Shown piece by piece: positions 1 through 9,126 of a DNA stretch of 58,923 nucleotides; the stretch's first letter is position 1; each line of letters begins with the position of its first letter. Below the pieces are notes generated by a model, which did not search any database, had not been told where the DNA came from, and worked only from the letters and a program-made list of their open reading frames with translations. The translations under genes and the position numbers were made by a program. This DNA is from DATGZX01 sp035296965 (GTDB taxonomy: Bacteria; Planctomycetota; Planctomycetia; Gemmatales; Gemmataceae): positions 1 through 58,923 of the forward strand of contig DATGZX010000367.1 in the NCBI GenBank assembly GCA_035296965.1, read 5' to 3'.

Positions 1-11
1 TGAAACCCAGC

Positions 12-140
12 GCGGCAAAACTAGTGTCGCGATTGTGCGGCAAAACCGGTGTCGGAATTAACCGGCAAAACTCCTTGTCGACATTATGCGGCAAAACTGG
101 ATGTCGGGATTAGTCGGCAAAACCTTATGTCGGGTGACAC
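12..140. repeat. Five ~25-bp direct repeats, probable transposon end
   Basis: Five copies of a unit close to CGGCAAAACNNNNTGTCG begin at 13, 38, 63, 89 and 115, so the period is 25-26 bases. The last one ends in TGTCGGGTGACACC. Serial direct repeats of this length at an element boundary are typical of transposase-binding sites in IS21-, Tn5053- or Tn7-like elements. The element itself would lie to the left, outside the window. The minus-strand reading frame at 84-560 runs straight into the repeats, which fits insertion into that gene. The family assignment is inference; only the repeats are seen. Confidence 0.6.
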
Positions 141-560
141 CAGCAGAAGCCCCATCGCCGGCCATCGCGGCCGCGGCCGGCCCAGCAGGTAGGCCAACCC
201 CACGATCCCGAGCAGAAAAGCGGTGAGGTGAATTATGGGGAAGCTCCGCAGCGAGAATTCGCGATGATGTTCATAGCCGATCCACCAGACGAGGACCCCA
301 ACGCCGGCCACGACGAAAAGCGTTCCGCCGATCCAGGGCCAGCGGACGGCCATCAGCGCGAGGGCTGTAAGGATGGCCGCGGGCGACAGATAGTGCAAGG
401 TGATCCATAAGTTTCCGGATAGAGACGAGGCCCACCAGCCCTCATGGAAGTTCTCCAGCGTGCCAAACCATGCCCAGAAACAACTCGCCACCAGGCTAAC
501 AACGACCGCGCACCAGCCGATCACCACCCTGGTTGTGCTCACCGCCACAGGAGCATTCAT
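84..560 (-). CDS. Small multi-pass membrane protein, C-terminus altered by repeats
   Basis: The 158-residue protein has four hydrophobic stretches (about residues 11-32, 51-71, 74-93 and 106-126), so it is an integral inner-membrane protein of unknown function. The last ~18 residues are not natural protein: they are read from the CGGCAAAAC repeats at 84-140, starting around the junction GGTGTCACCCGACAT. The gene was therefore probably longer, or ended near this point, before a mobile element inserted. The start at 560 reads ATG-AAT-GCT. No partner genes are obvious; the next minus-strand gene upstream begins at 1213. I do not recognise the family beyond a generic small membrane protein. Confidence 0.55.
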   Translation of the reverse strand: MNAPVAVSTTRVVIGWCAVVVSLVASCFWAWFGTLENFHEGWWASSLSGNLWITLHYLSPAAILTALALMAVRWPWIGGTLFVVAGVGVLVWWIGYEHHREFSLRSFPIIHLTAFLLGIVGLAYLLGRPRPRWPAMGLLLVSPDIRFCRLIPTSSFAA

Positions 561-586
561 GCCCTCTCCTCCAACTGCACGACATC

Positions 587-657
587 AAAAATCGGCGTCG
601 GTTCATTCTTTCCCTGCCTTGGGCGGGAAAAATGAACTGACGCCGTGACACCGATTT
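587..657. repeat. REP-like imperfect hairpin
   Basis: The arm at 593-618 (starting CGGCGTCGGTTCATT) pairs with 622-645 (ending AATGAACTGACGCCG), with one bulge and one mismatch in about 22 pairs. The flanks AAATCGG (588-595) and CCGATTT (651-657) are also complementary. It lies between two minus-strand genes. Long GTCGGTTCATT-type hairpins resemble REP elements mobilised by REP-associated tyrosine transposases (IS200/IS605 relatives). No such transposase is in the window, so the family link is from memory. Confidence 0.55.
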
Positions 658-739
658 CCTTGAGGATATTCCTTTCTCCGGCCAACCTCCGAAAGCAGCG
701 TTGGAGTTTCCCTCGTCCAGTTCACATGCGCGAGACCTG

Positions 740-1213
740 CTACTTGCTCTTGCGGCTAACCGGTGGCAAGCGCTTGATGAGAAGAGGAGTGATGTCGACC
801 GTCTCGACCGATTTGTCCTGGAACAGAGGCTCCTCAACAATCAAGGATACGCTCGCCTCTTTGGCGATGGCCGGTAATTCTGCCTTCAACTGACTTAGCA
901 CATTAGTAAGCGGGGCTTTCCCCAGCAGTTGCCTGTGGGCCTCTTCCTGTAAAGCGGCGCCGGCCGCTTCCAGCTCCGCGACCTTCTTTTGGTCGCCCAG
1001 GGACTTGGCCTTGTCCCGCTGGGCCATCAGGTCTTTCAGCTGAGTATCCCAGTATTTCGAGTGGTAAAAGGCAACTAACAACTCCCTGCGCTTGAACGTG
1101 CCGACACGACAACACCCTTTGCTCGAATCTTCGGCCTTCGTCTGCGCCCACGCGACGTGCCCCAAGGAAAGAGTGCAGCCAAGCAATGCCGGCAATAACC
1201 AGTGACGTGTCAT
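740..1213 (-). CDS. Secreted OmpH/Skp-like periplasmic protein
   Basis: The 157-residue product starts at 1213, where GGAG lies 7 bases upstream; a longer frame to 1261 has no ribosome site. The N-terminus TRHWLLPALLGCTLSLGHVAWA is a standard Sec signal peptide. A charged helical middle (about residues 55-95, rich in K, E, A and Q) is followed by a beta-prone end with VETVDITPLLIKRL. Helical tentacles plus a closing xVDxTxxLIxxL strand are the hallmark of OmpH/Skp periplasmic chaperones, which carry unfolded outer-membrane proteins. The protein is near the usual family length. The neighbouring minus-strand genes encode another secreted protein and a porin, which fits an envelope role. The two adjacent Cys (CC) near the mature N-terminus are unusual. 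Confidence 0.6.
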   Translation of the reverse strand: MTRHWLLPALLGCTLSLGHVAWAQTKAEDSSKGCCRVGTFKRRELLVAFYHSKYWDTQLKDLMAQRDKAKSLGDQKKVAELEAAGAALQEEAHRQLLGKAPLTNVLSQLKAELPAIAKEASVSLIVEEPLFQDKSVETVDITPLLIKRLPPVSRKSK

Positions 1214-1415
1214 GATTGTTCTCCATGTGCTCTGGGAGATGCGCTGAGTTTCCTGTCGCACGCGGACAGAGAAGATTCTATTACCCTACTTGTGGGGCGT
1301 GCTCCGCCGGCGGATATAACGTGGCTATCCGGCATCGGCGGCACTGTCTTGGCGCCGAATGGGCGAAATACCACATGAAGTGGGAGTGGGAAACAAGGGG
1401 AACAAACAAGGACTA

Positions 1416-2237
1416 TTAGTTCGCCACTTTCAGGATAACCTGGAAGCCGAACTCCTTTTTAACAGCCCCGTGGAATGGCTCCAGGTAGCTGATCCAGAGC
1501 GGGTCCAGGGCCGGGTCAGGTGCGAATTCCGCCGAGGCTGCTTTGCAGGGCAACAAGTTCTTGGCGTGGCTGACCCCAACGTGGAAGCCTTGATGTAAGG
1601 TGTAATTGCCCGGAACAACGACGACAGTCACCGGCCCATTGTGGTCGTTGATGGACAGATTATCCCCGCCGCCGACAGCGTGGGGAGGCGAGCACACCGT
1701 GACCAGCTCCGCCGATCCGCAGGCCACCGCCGCGCAGGCTCCGGACTCCTCGGCGACGCCACTCTTGTGATGGCTCCGGAGCAAACCGATCACGCGGGCT
1801 TCCAGTGTGAGATTCAGCTTCCTTGCCTCCGGCTTCGCCGGCCCAATCTCGATGCATTGCGTCAGATCGAAGTCTAGTGCGGTCATCGAGTCCTTGCACG
1901 GATGTGCGCCGGCGACGGCCACGCCGGTCATGGTGACGACCACGACGTCGGGAGTGGGCTGGGCCACGTCGATGTTACCACCAGCCGTGTGCTGGAAGCC
2001 AGTTCGTTGTGGGATGGCCTGTCCGCGCCGCTCGTGCAGGGTAATGGCCGGAGGCGGAAGGGGTCCAGGCGATTGCGCCGGTCCTTGCGCCTGGAGCGTT
2101 GCAGCCACAACCGATGGCACCGTCTTACGCGCGGACCCCGCGCAGCCCTCGGCCTTTTCCGTTCCCGGGACAGCTCCTCCCGCCCAGAGTGCAGCCGGCA
2201 GCAAGAACGCGACCATTCCCAGCGAGATTGTCTTCAT
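1416..2237 (-). CDS. Secreted protein of unknown function
   Basis: The 273-residue protein begins with a signal peptide (MKTISLGMVAFLLPAALWAGGA) preceded by AGGAGG 10 bases upstream. A low-complexity Pro/Gln/Ala stretch (about 40-66) is followed by a beta-rich domain with motifs DVVVVTMTGVAVAG and FDLTQCIEIGP and a C-terminal strand FGFQVILKVAN. Several spaced cysteines could form disulphides in the periplasm. I do not recognise the family. It lies 45 bases downstream of the porin gene on the same strand, so the two are probably co-transcribed, suggesting a porin-associated envelope protein. That role is inference from position only. Confidence 0.65.
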   Translation of the reverse strand: MKTISLGMVAFLLPAALWAGGAVPGTEKAEGCAGSARKTVPSVVAATLQAQGPAQSPGPLPPPAITLHERRGQAIPQRTGFQHTAGGNIDVAQPTPDVVVVTMTGVAVAGAHPCKDSMTALDFDLTQCIEIGPAKPEARKLNLTLEARVIGLLRSHHKSGVAEESGACAAVACGSAELVTVCSPPHAVGGGDNLSINDHNGPVTVVVVPGNYTLHQGFHVGVSHAKNLLPCKAASAEFAPDPALDPLWISYLEPFHGAVKKEFGFQVILKVAN

Positions 2238-2282
2238 CCCTGCAGAACCTCCTGTGCTTGCAAACTTCCCATCGTTCGGTCG

Positions 2283-3500
2283 CTACCACCGCAAGATCAC
2301 ATCGGTCGCGGCGGTGAAGAGCCCGTGCTTGTTTTCGAAGGGGCGCGTCTCGTCGTTGTCATCGCAGCGCAGCTCGGGACGGATGATGATGCCAGGGAGT
2401 AGGCGAAACGACAGCCCGGCCGTCAGCGCGCTGTAGAGACCGCGGAACCCCGTGCGCTGCCCTTGAGCATCGTCGAAGAATTCAAGCCGTGCGGTCCCGC
2501 TTAGCCTGGGCGCAAAGTTGTACGTCAGGTAGTTGACGACGCCGAACCAGTTGGCATCGCCAATGTTCGGCACATTGGTCTCGAAGCCGAAAAGCCCTTC
2601 CAGGCTGTAGCTGAGTTGCGCACCGAATTTGTGGGTATATACGAGGTCGAAGATTTCAGGATTATTGAAGTTCTGAGCCTGGTTGAAATTGCCAGAGCCG
2701 ATGATCACGGAATATTGCACGCTGTCGCGGTTGCTGGGAGGAGCCCACTTGATGCTGCCAATAAAGGTCGGCTCGTCCACCGGATCGATGAAGACATCGC
2801 AGCCAAGTACAAGGCCGGCTTGAACCGACCACGCGTCCGTGAGCTTTAGGGTTGCCAACAGCCCTGTGTGGGTGAACGGGTCGTAGATGAACGTGTAGGC
2901 GTGGGAGAAAAGTGCGTTGCTGGGGGCGTCATTCGCCTCCACTCCGTATTGGGCAAAAAACCGACCGAGTTTGATGTCAAGGCCGTTCCCCACCGTGGGA
3001 AGGTATGCTTCGGCGTAGAACTGAATCGGGTCGATTCCGTAGAGGCGTGGCTGGCCACGATCGGCCGTCAATTGATCGTCGAAGATTCCGCGCGCTAAGG
3101 TAAAGCGGTAATCGCTTCCGGGAAGAATCGTGTCGCTCCGGAAGCCAAATGTAGGATCGGTGGTGCCGGTGGTGACGACCGTCCTCTCAATCCGCAACCA
3201 GTTTTGTTGCAAGAGGAACTCATTCGCGCGGTAGTTAAAACCCATGGGAAGGTTGCTATGTTCGTCGGAGCTGCCGGTATAGGAGAGGTCCGTCCAGCCA
3301 GAGACCTGGAGGCGATTACTGTCCAAGAGGGAACCTTCCCAGGTACCTTGCAACAACTTCATCAGCAGCCAGCGGTCTGGAAGGGGAGGAGGAACGGAGC
3401 TAGTAGGCTCAGTTGTGGAAGCGTCCGAAGGGGGAACAGCGGGTGTCGAATCGGTTTCGCCGAGAGCCAAGGACATGCCCAGGAAGATGCAGAACAGCAT
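2283..3500 (-). CDS. BBP2-type outer-membrane porin
   Basis: The 405-residue product has a short signal peptide (MLFCIFLGMSLALG) and a Pro/Ser/Thr linker, then alternating amphipathic beta strands to the end. The family (putative beta-barrel porin-2, OmpL-like, common in planctomycetes) is suggested by the early VSGWTDLSYTGSSD motif, the GLDIKLGRFFAQYGVE strand, the FSHAYTFIYDPFTHTGLLA segment and a closing strand ending in tryptophan, ILRW. It should form a passive outer-membrane channel for small solutes. The start at 3500 has AGGA 8 bases upstream. Its 5' leader on the minus strand contains a strong intrinsic terminator (3611-3652) about 110 bases before the start, so expression may be controlled by attenuation. 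The two downstream secreted-protein genes are probably in the same transcript or regulon. Confidence 0.8.
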   Translation of the reverse strand: MLFCIFLGMSLALGETDSTPAVPPSDASTTEPTSSVPPPLPDRWLLMKLLQGTWEGSLLDSNRLQVSGWTDLSYTGSSDEHSNLPMGFNYRANEFLLQQNWLRIERTVVTTGTTDPTFGFRSDTILPGSDYRFTLARGIFDDQLTADRGQPRLYGIDPIQFYAEAYLPTVGNGLDIKLGRFFAQYGVEANDAPSNALFSHAYTFIYDPFTHTGLLATLKLTDAWSVQAGLVLGCDVFIDPVDEPTFIGSIKWAPPSNRDSVQYSVIIGSGNFNQAQNFNNPEIFDLVYTHKFGAQLSYSLEGLFGFETNVPNIGDANWFGVVNYLTYNFAPRLSGTARLEFFDDAQGQRTGFRGLYSALTAGLSFRLLPGIIIRPELRCDDNDETRPFENKHGLFTAATDVILRW

Positions 3501-3610
3501 GTGGAAGTCCTAGCCGGGGTGCCGAGGCTCTGTGTCCCACTGCGCGGCATCCCGCTTTTCTCTGCTCCCCATGTCTCTTGAAAGCCCTGGATCAAAATCG
3601 CGCCAAATCG

Positions 3611-3652
3611 ACAAAAAAAGCCGCCGTGCTTTCTTGGTAAGCACAGAGCGGC
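3611..3652 (-). terminator. Intrinsic terminator in the porin leader (possible attenuator)
   Basis: Read on the minus strand, GCCGC-TCT-GTGCTT pairs with AAGCAC-G-GCGGC around a short loop, followed directly by seven Ts (3619-3613). This is a textbook rho-independent terminator. No convincing gene lies just upstream on the minus strand, and the porin start follows about 110 bases downstream. It may therefore end a short leader RNA and act as an attenuator. A second hairpin, GTGAC...GTCAC, lies just upstream (around 3660-3690). The ligand or signal, if any, is not evident. Confidence 0.6.
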
Positions 3653-4438
3653 ATGGAAAGTGACGAAGGGTAACCCAACCACTTGTCACCAGAGGAATTA
3701 TCGGTTTGTTAACCCAAGCAGCTTGAGGCGAACAGACAAAAACTGTCCAAATGGTCCGGCACAAGACTCCCTTGCGAATCGCGTGCGATGAATCGCGCTT
3801 GGTACCCGGCCGTATTAGCGGTTCGAACCGGAGCGCCATGAACTACGAGTGCGCAGCACTCGGGACGAATATCGAAGCCCCGAGCGAAGGGTCGGGACGC
3901 AAAGGTGCCGCTCAACGCAGCCCTTGCGGACCGACTCTGCGGTGACAGGGAGCGTGGCCAGACGGAAGCATTTCACACCGCAAAGGGCGCGAGCGGCCAC
4001 GCGTAATAAATTCACTTGGCACTTTGGGCTAGTCCGGCGGAATGGCCACAGCTCGCAGCTGTTTCGGAAGATTGTTACAGGCCGAACAGAGCCATTTCCA
4101 CGAAACTGGAGCCATCATTTCGCTTGCATTGCGGCGCAGGTGAGCTAGCGCATTAATGGGTGCACGCAACGACGCGGAGCGGCCGGAGCGGCGATCCAAC
4201 GCGGGGGCGTCGGATCGAGGGAAACTCCCTGAAGCGCAAGCCTTTCGATGGGGGGCGAGGATACGAACCGGGTTCTCGCGGAGCTTCCGAGGACACCCGG
4301 ATGGATCGCCAGAAGCGCGGCGTGGGCAGATTCTCTTTGGGCCAACCTGCATGCTTGACAGGGCGCTGCCCTCGATATCGTTCTGCTATATTAGCGGCCA
4401 GAGAGTCTGTGTATATCGCTGTACCTGGACTAGAGCGC
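3653..4438. other. Non-coding region between porin leader and GT-C/TPR gene
   Basis: No convincing gene is present. The region must hold the promoters of the porin transcript (minus strand) and of the GT-C/TPR gene (plus strand). A 12-base perfect palindrome CGGTTCGAACCG at 3819-3830 could be an operator. Reading frames crossing 4160-4438 lack a ribosome site and encode unlikely Arg/Gly-rich sequence. Confidence 0.45.
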
Positions 4439-6676
4439 ATGAGCCGCACGCAGACCCGCCGCCGACCGCCTGCCTTCAATCCGGCACTCCTCATTGGACT
4501 GACTCTCGTCCTCCTGACGCTCGTGGTCTACTATCCCGTCGTCAATAATCAATTTGTGAACCTGGACGACAACCTCTACGTCACGGGCAATCCTAATGTT
4601 CAGGCCGGCCTGACCAGGGAAAACATCGCCTGGGCTTTTACTTCGCTCACCTCTGCCAACTGGCATCCCCTGACCATGCTTTCCCTGCTGGCTGATAGCG
4701 AGCTTTCGAAAAAGGACCTGCGAACGGGAAGTCGGGGCCCGACGCTCTTCCACCTTACCAACCTGATTCTCCATTGCGCCTCGACCTTTGTGTTGTTTTG
4801 GGTCCTTCAGCGCATGACTGGCTGCCTGTGGAGATGCGCCTGGGTCGCGGCACTTTTCTCCCTCCATCCTCTCCATGTCGAATCTGTGGCTTGGGTAGCC
4901 GAACGAAAAGACGTGCTCAGTGGGCTGTTCTGGATGCTTTCGCTCCTGGCCTACCTGCGGTACGTCGAAGCTCCGAGCTGGCAGCGCTCGCTGATTGTGG
5001 CCCTGATGATGGCGTTTGGGCTGCTGGCCAAATCCATGCTCGTGTCGCTGCCGGTGGTGTTCCTGCTTCTGGATTGCTGGCCTCTGGGCAGGTTGTCTTT
5101 TGCGGGGACTTCCCCCGAAGCCTTCACGACCCGGAAGCCCCAGAGAGCGACCGAGAGTTTCTGGGTCCTCCTCCGCCAGAAGATACCGTATCTGGCTCTC
5201 AGCGGATTGTTTTGTGTGATCGCGTTGGTTGCCCAATGGCAAGGGGAGTCTTTGACGCCGTTCACAGTTAGCCCGATTGTGTCCCGGCTTCAACTCGTCC
5301 CTGTGGCCTACGTTGTCTATCTACGCAAGATGCTTTGGCCCTTCGATCTCGTTCCCTTCTATCCCTATCCCAGAGATGGTTTACCAGCCTGGCAAGTGGC
5401 CTGTGCGGCACTCCTGCTGATCGGCATCACTGTGCTTGCCTGGAGGGAAAGGCTGCGCCGGCCGTACCTCTTGATGGGTTGGCTCTGGTACCTGGTGACC
5501 CTGGTACCTGTGATCGGTCTCGTACAGGTGGGTCATCAGGCGTACGCGGATCGTTACACGTATCTTCCACTCGTCGGCATCTTTATCATGCTCGCATGGG
5601 GGTTTGCGGATCTAATAACGGGCTGGAGCAACCGCAGGGTCGTCTCGGCTGCCTTGGCCGTCTGCACACTCGTTGCGTGCTTGACGATCACGCGCACCCA
5701 GATCGGCTACTGGAAGGACAACTTTCATCTTTGGGAACACACCCTGAAGGTATCGCCCGAGAATTACCTGGCGCACAATAATCTTGGGAGCGCCCTGCTG
5801 GAAGCTAAAAAGCTTGACGAAGCGGTCGATCATTTCACGACTGCCGTCGCTCTCAATCCAAAGTACGACCGCCTTCGGTACAACCTTGCCATGGGATTGT
5901 TTCAGCAAGGGAAGATAGCACAGGCTTTGCAATGCATGCAGACTGCGCTCCAATTCAATCCCGACAATGACCGTGCCCACGTGGTGCTAGGCCGTCTATG
6001 CATGCTCCAGGGCCAGATGGAAGAGGCAGTGAGCCATTTTCAACAGGCGCTTCGCCTCAATCCGGACAATCCTGGAAGAGTGGACGTGTATTTGCTTCTG
6101 GGCCAGGCCCTCATGACCCAGGGTAACCCGGAAGAAGCGGCACAACAGTTCGCCCAAGTGACCCGGCTCGCTCCCGACAGCCCGGATGGTCACCAGCTGC
6201 TTGGCATCGCCTTGGGGAGGTTGCAGCGCTGGCCGGAAGCGGCAGCCAGTCTGGAGCGCGCGGTCGAGCTTTCTCCCAAGAATCCAACCTATCGGTGCGA
6301 CCTTGCTCTAGCGCTCTTCGAGATGGGCGAACCCCAGAGGTCGGCTGGACAATACAAAAAAGCCTCGGAATTGCAGCCTGACTGGATGGCCAAGTTCCAT
6401 GCGCTGGCCGGCAAACTGCTTGAAGCAAAGGGCGTAAGGCTGCCTGAAGGCCAACGAGCACTCGAGCTTGCCACCGAGCTCTGCCAGGCCAGCGCGTATC
6501 GAAATCCACAATTCCTGGAGACGCTGGCCGCCGCCTATGCCGCGACCGGCCAAAGAGAAAAAGCGTGGCAGACATCACAAAAAGCGATCGAGCTGGCTAC
6601 AGCGAGTGGACAAAAGGCGCTGGCGGAGCAAATCCGGGAGCGCGGAAAATCCTACCAGGACAGCCGTGCGAAATAA
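4439..6676 (+). CDS. GT-C (TMTC/PMT-like) membrane glycosyltransferase with TPR domain
   Basis: I chose the ATG at 4439 (MSRTQTRRRPP) because the first membrane helix follows at once; the frame is open back to 4160 but that part looks non-coding. The 745-residue protein has about ten membrane helices in residues 15-430. The first periplasmic loop reads NQFVNLDDNLYVTGNP, followed by NWHPLTMLS, FHLTNLILHC and HPLHVESVAWVAERKDVLS. These are hallmarks of the bacterial relatives of eukaryotic TMTC O-mannosyltransferases (GT-C fold, lipid-linked sugar donor). The acidic DD in the first loop is the expected catalytic site. About six TPRs follow (about 445-690), probably on the outer face, for binding protein substrates. 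It stands alone; the next gene starts 509 bases later. The substrate is unknown. Confidence 0.8.
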   Translation: MSRTQTRRRPPAFNPALLIGLTLVLLTLVVYYPVVNNQFVNLDDNLYVTGNPNVQAGLTRENIAWAFTSLTSANWHPLTMLSLLADSELSKKDLRTGSRGPTLFHLTNLILHCASTFVLFWVLQRMTGCLWRCAWVAALFSLHPLHVESVAWVAERKDVLSGLFWMLSLLAYLRYVEAPSWQRSLIVALMMAFGLLAKSMLVSLPVVFLLLDCWPLGRLSFAGTSPEAFTTRKPQRATESFWVLLRQKIPYLALSGLFCVIALVAQWQGESLTPFTVSPIVSRLQLVPVAYVVYLRKMLWPFDLVPFYPYPRDGLPAWQVACAALLLIGITVLAWRERLRRPYLLMGWLWYLVTLVPVIGLVQVGHQAYADRYTYLPLVGIFIMLAWGFADLITGWSNRRVVSAALAVCTLVACLTITRTQIGYWKDNFHLWEHTLKVSPENYLAHNNLGSALLEAKKLDEAVDHFTTAVALNPKYDRLRYNLAMGLFQQGKIAQALQCMQTALQFNPDNDRAHVVLGRLCMLQGQMEEAVSHFQQALRLNPDNPGRVDVYLLLGQALMTQGNPEEAAQQFAQVTRLAPDSPDGHQLLGIALGRLQRWPEAAASLERAVELSPKNPTYRCDLALALFEMGEPQRSAGQYKKASELQPDWMAKFHALAGKLLEAKGVRLPEGQRALELATELCQASAYRNPQFLETLAAAYAATGQREKAWQTSQKAIELATASGQKALAEQIRERGKSYQDSRAK

Positions 6677-6839
6677 CTTCAGGCAGAGAGCACTCACGCC
6701 TGCCGCCTTAGAGCCTACCGTTTCTCCTCTGACTGAATCTGGCGGGGCAGGTCCTCGACGAGCCTCATTTCACGCACCACTTTTCTTTCTCGTTCTGTTA
6801 GCACTTGTATTTACCAGGAATCAGGCGTGAGGATGCGGG

Positions 6840-7010
6840 TTGAACGTCGATAACGGCTCGACAGCAACTGTCAGCAACACGACCTTCATCTGGAACGTAG
6901 CCCCTGGCGGGGCCGGCGGCCCGGGTGACACCGGCGCGGCGGGCGGCACCGGTGCCACCGGCGAGGGAGGCGCTCTCTCAAGCACAGATTCGACCACCGG
7001 CGTGATCAAG
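6840..7010 (+). pseudogene. Remnant of a Gly-rich beta-helix surface protein
   Basis: Frame 6840-7010 reads VDNGSTATVSNTTFIWN and then a Gly/Ala/Thr-rich run (GGAGGPGDTGAAGGTG). This resembles one coil of planctomycete polymorphic right-handed beta-helix proteins. A stop lies at 6828 in the same frame, there is no ATG or ribosome site, and after about residue 60 the frame becomes unlikely sequence overlapping the next gene. It is therefore best read as a decayed fragment. A 10-base inverted repeat, CTCACGCCTG at 6693-6702 and CAGGCGTGAG at 6822-6831, lies just upstream and may mark the edges of a small deletion or insertion. Confidence 0.4.
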
Positions 7011-7185
7011 AATGCTGGAGGCGCCCTTGAGGACATGCAAATCTGCGGAGGGAAAGGAATCCCTCAAGCACTCCTCTCCGCTCGCGCTGCTGCGAGACCT
7101 CCCTTACTCTGCTTGGCGTTTGACATGGGTGTGGTACCGTTGCTAGTCTTCAGGGTACCGTTACCATATCTCGAGGAGAACGCCT

Positions 7186-8526
<1,341 letters not shown>

Positions 8527-8911
8527 GGGACCGGGTGAAAACCTTACGGCCCTGTGCGCAGGCGAGGAGGGATCCGCTTCACCCGCGAGGACGAAGCGTT
8601 TGAAGCAGCGCAATAGGGAGTTCGAGTGCATAAGCATGAACGCGTCGCAGCCGGGCCCTCTTTGCTCGGCGCTGACACAAATATTCACGGATTCCGGATG
8701 ACTCATTGGCGTCACGCAGGCCACCGCGCCAGCCGAAACACGGAAATGGCCACGATCAGTCAAATCGAATTGCGGTCACGCTTTGCAAAGGGGCAAACCG
8801 CCTCCCGTCGTGCAAACGAGGATGTCGAGTTCAGGGCGACCTGGTAGTTGTTTGCGCGTGGGTGAACGACAGAAATCTTCTTCGTTCCGCTAACAGCCAT
8901 GCGAATCCGCT

Positions 8912-8940
8912 CCAGCCTGGTTCCTCACCAGGCTGGTTTT
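8912..8940 (+). terminator. Intrinsic terminator
   Basis: CCAGCCTGGT (8912-8921) and ACCAGGCTGG (8927-8936) form a perfect 10-bp stem with a 5-base loop, followed by TTTT. It lies 386 bases after the oxidoreductase stop and is the only clear terminator for that transcript. The stretch 8527-8911 between them shows no convincing gene. Confidence 0.75.
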
Positions 8941-8974
8941 CATTTCCTGTCTCTCTCGATATACCTTTCTCCTG

Positions 8975-9088
8975 AGGGCGTGTTGAAAAAGGGGTCAGAC
9001 TCCTTGAGTTCGGCAGAGCCTGGTGTCTCAGAAATGGGCGGAGTGCCTCGATTCTCCAGGGGGTCTGACCCCTTTTTCAACACGCCCT
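8975..9088. repeat. Long inverted repeat, GGGGTCAGAC type, copy 1
   Basis: AGGGCGTGTTGAAAAAGGGG continuing into TCAGAC (8975-9000) is perfectly complementary to 9063-9088, giving a 26-bp stem around a 62-base spacer. A related copy with the same TGAAAAAGGGGTC core lies at 49155-49265. Such elements recall REP/BIME units moved by REP-associated tyrosine transposases or a non-autonomous IS200/IS605 derivative. This one lies between the oxidoreductase terminator and the RdgC-like gene, ending 38 bases before that gene's start, so it is probably in the 5' leader. Confidence 0.75.
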
Positions 9089-9126
9089 GAGAACCGACCG
9101 CTCATTTTTACCAGGGAGAGCATCGC

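Noticed and set aside
1..140. CRISPR array at the left edge
   Set aside because: The repeat unit is only 25-26 bases with no distinct spacers; it fits transposase-binding repeats better.
3811..3840. GGTTCGAACC resembling a tRNA T-loop
   Set aside because: The flanking bases do not form a T-stem or acceptor stem on either strand; it is a simple palindrome.
4160..4438. N-terminal extension of the GT-C/TPR protein
   Set aside because: It has no ribosome site and encodes Arg/Gly-rich sequence; the first membrane helix starts right after the ATG at 4439.
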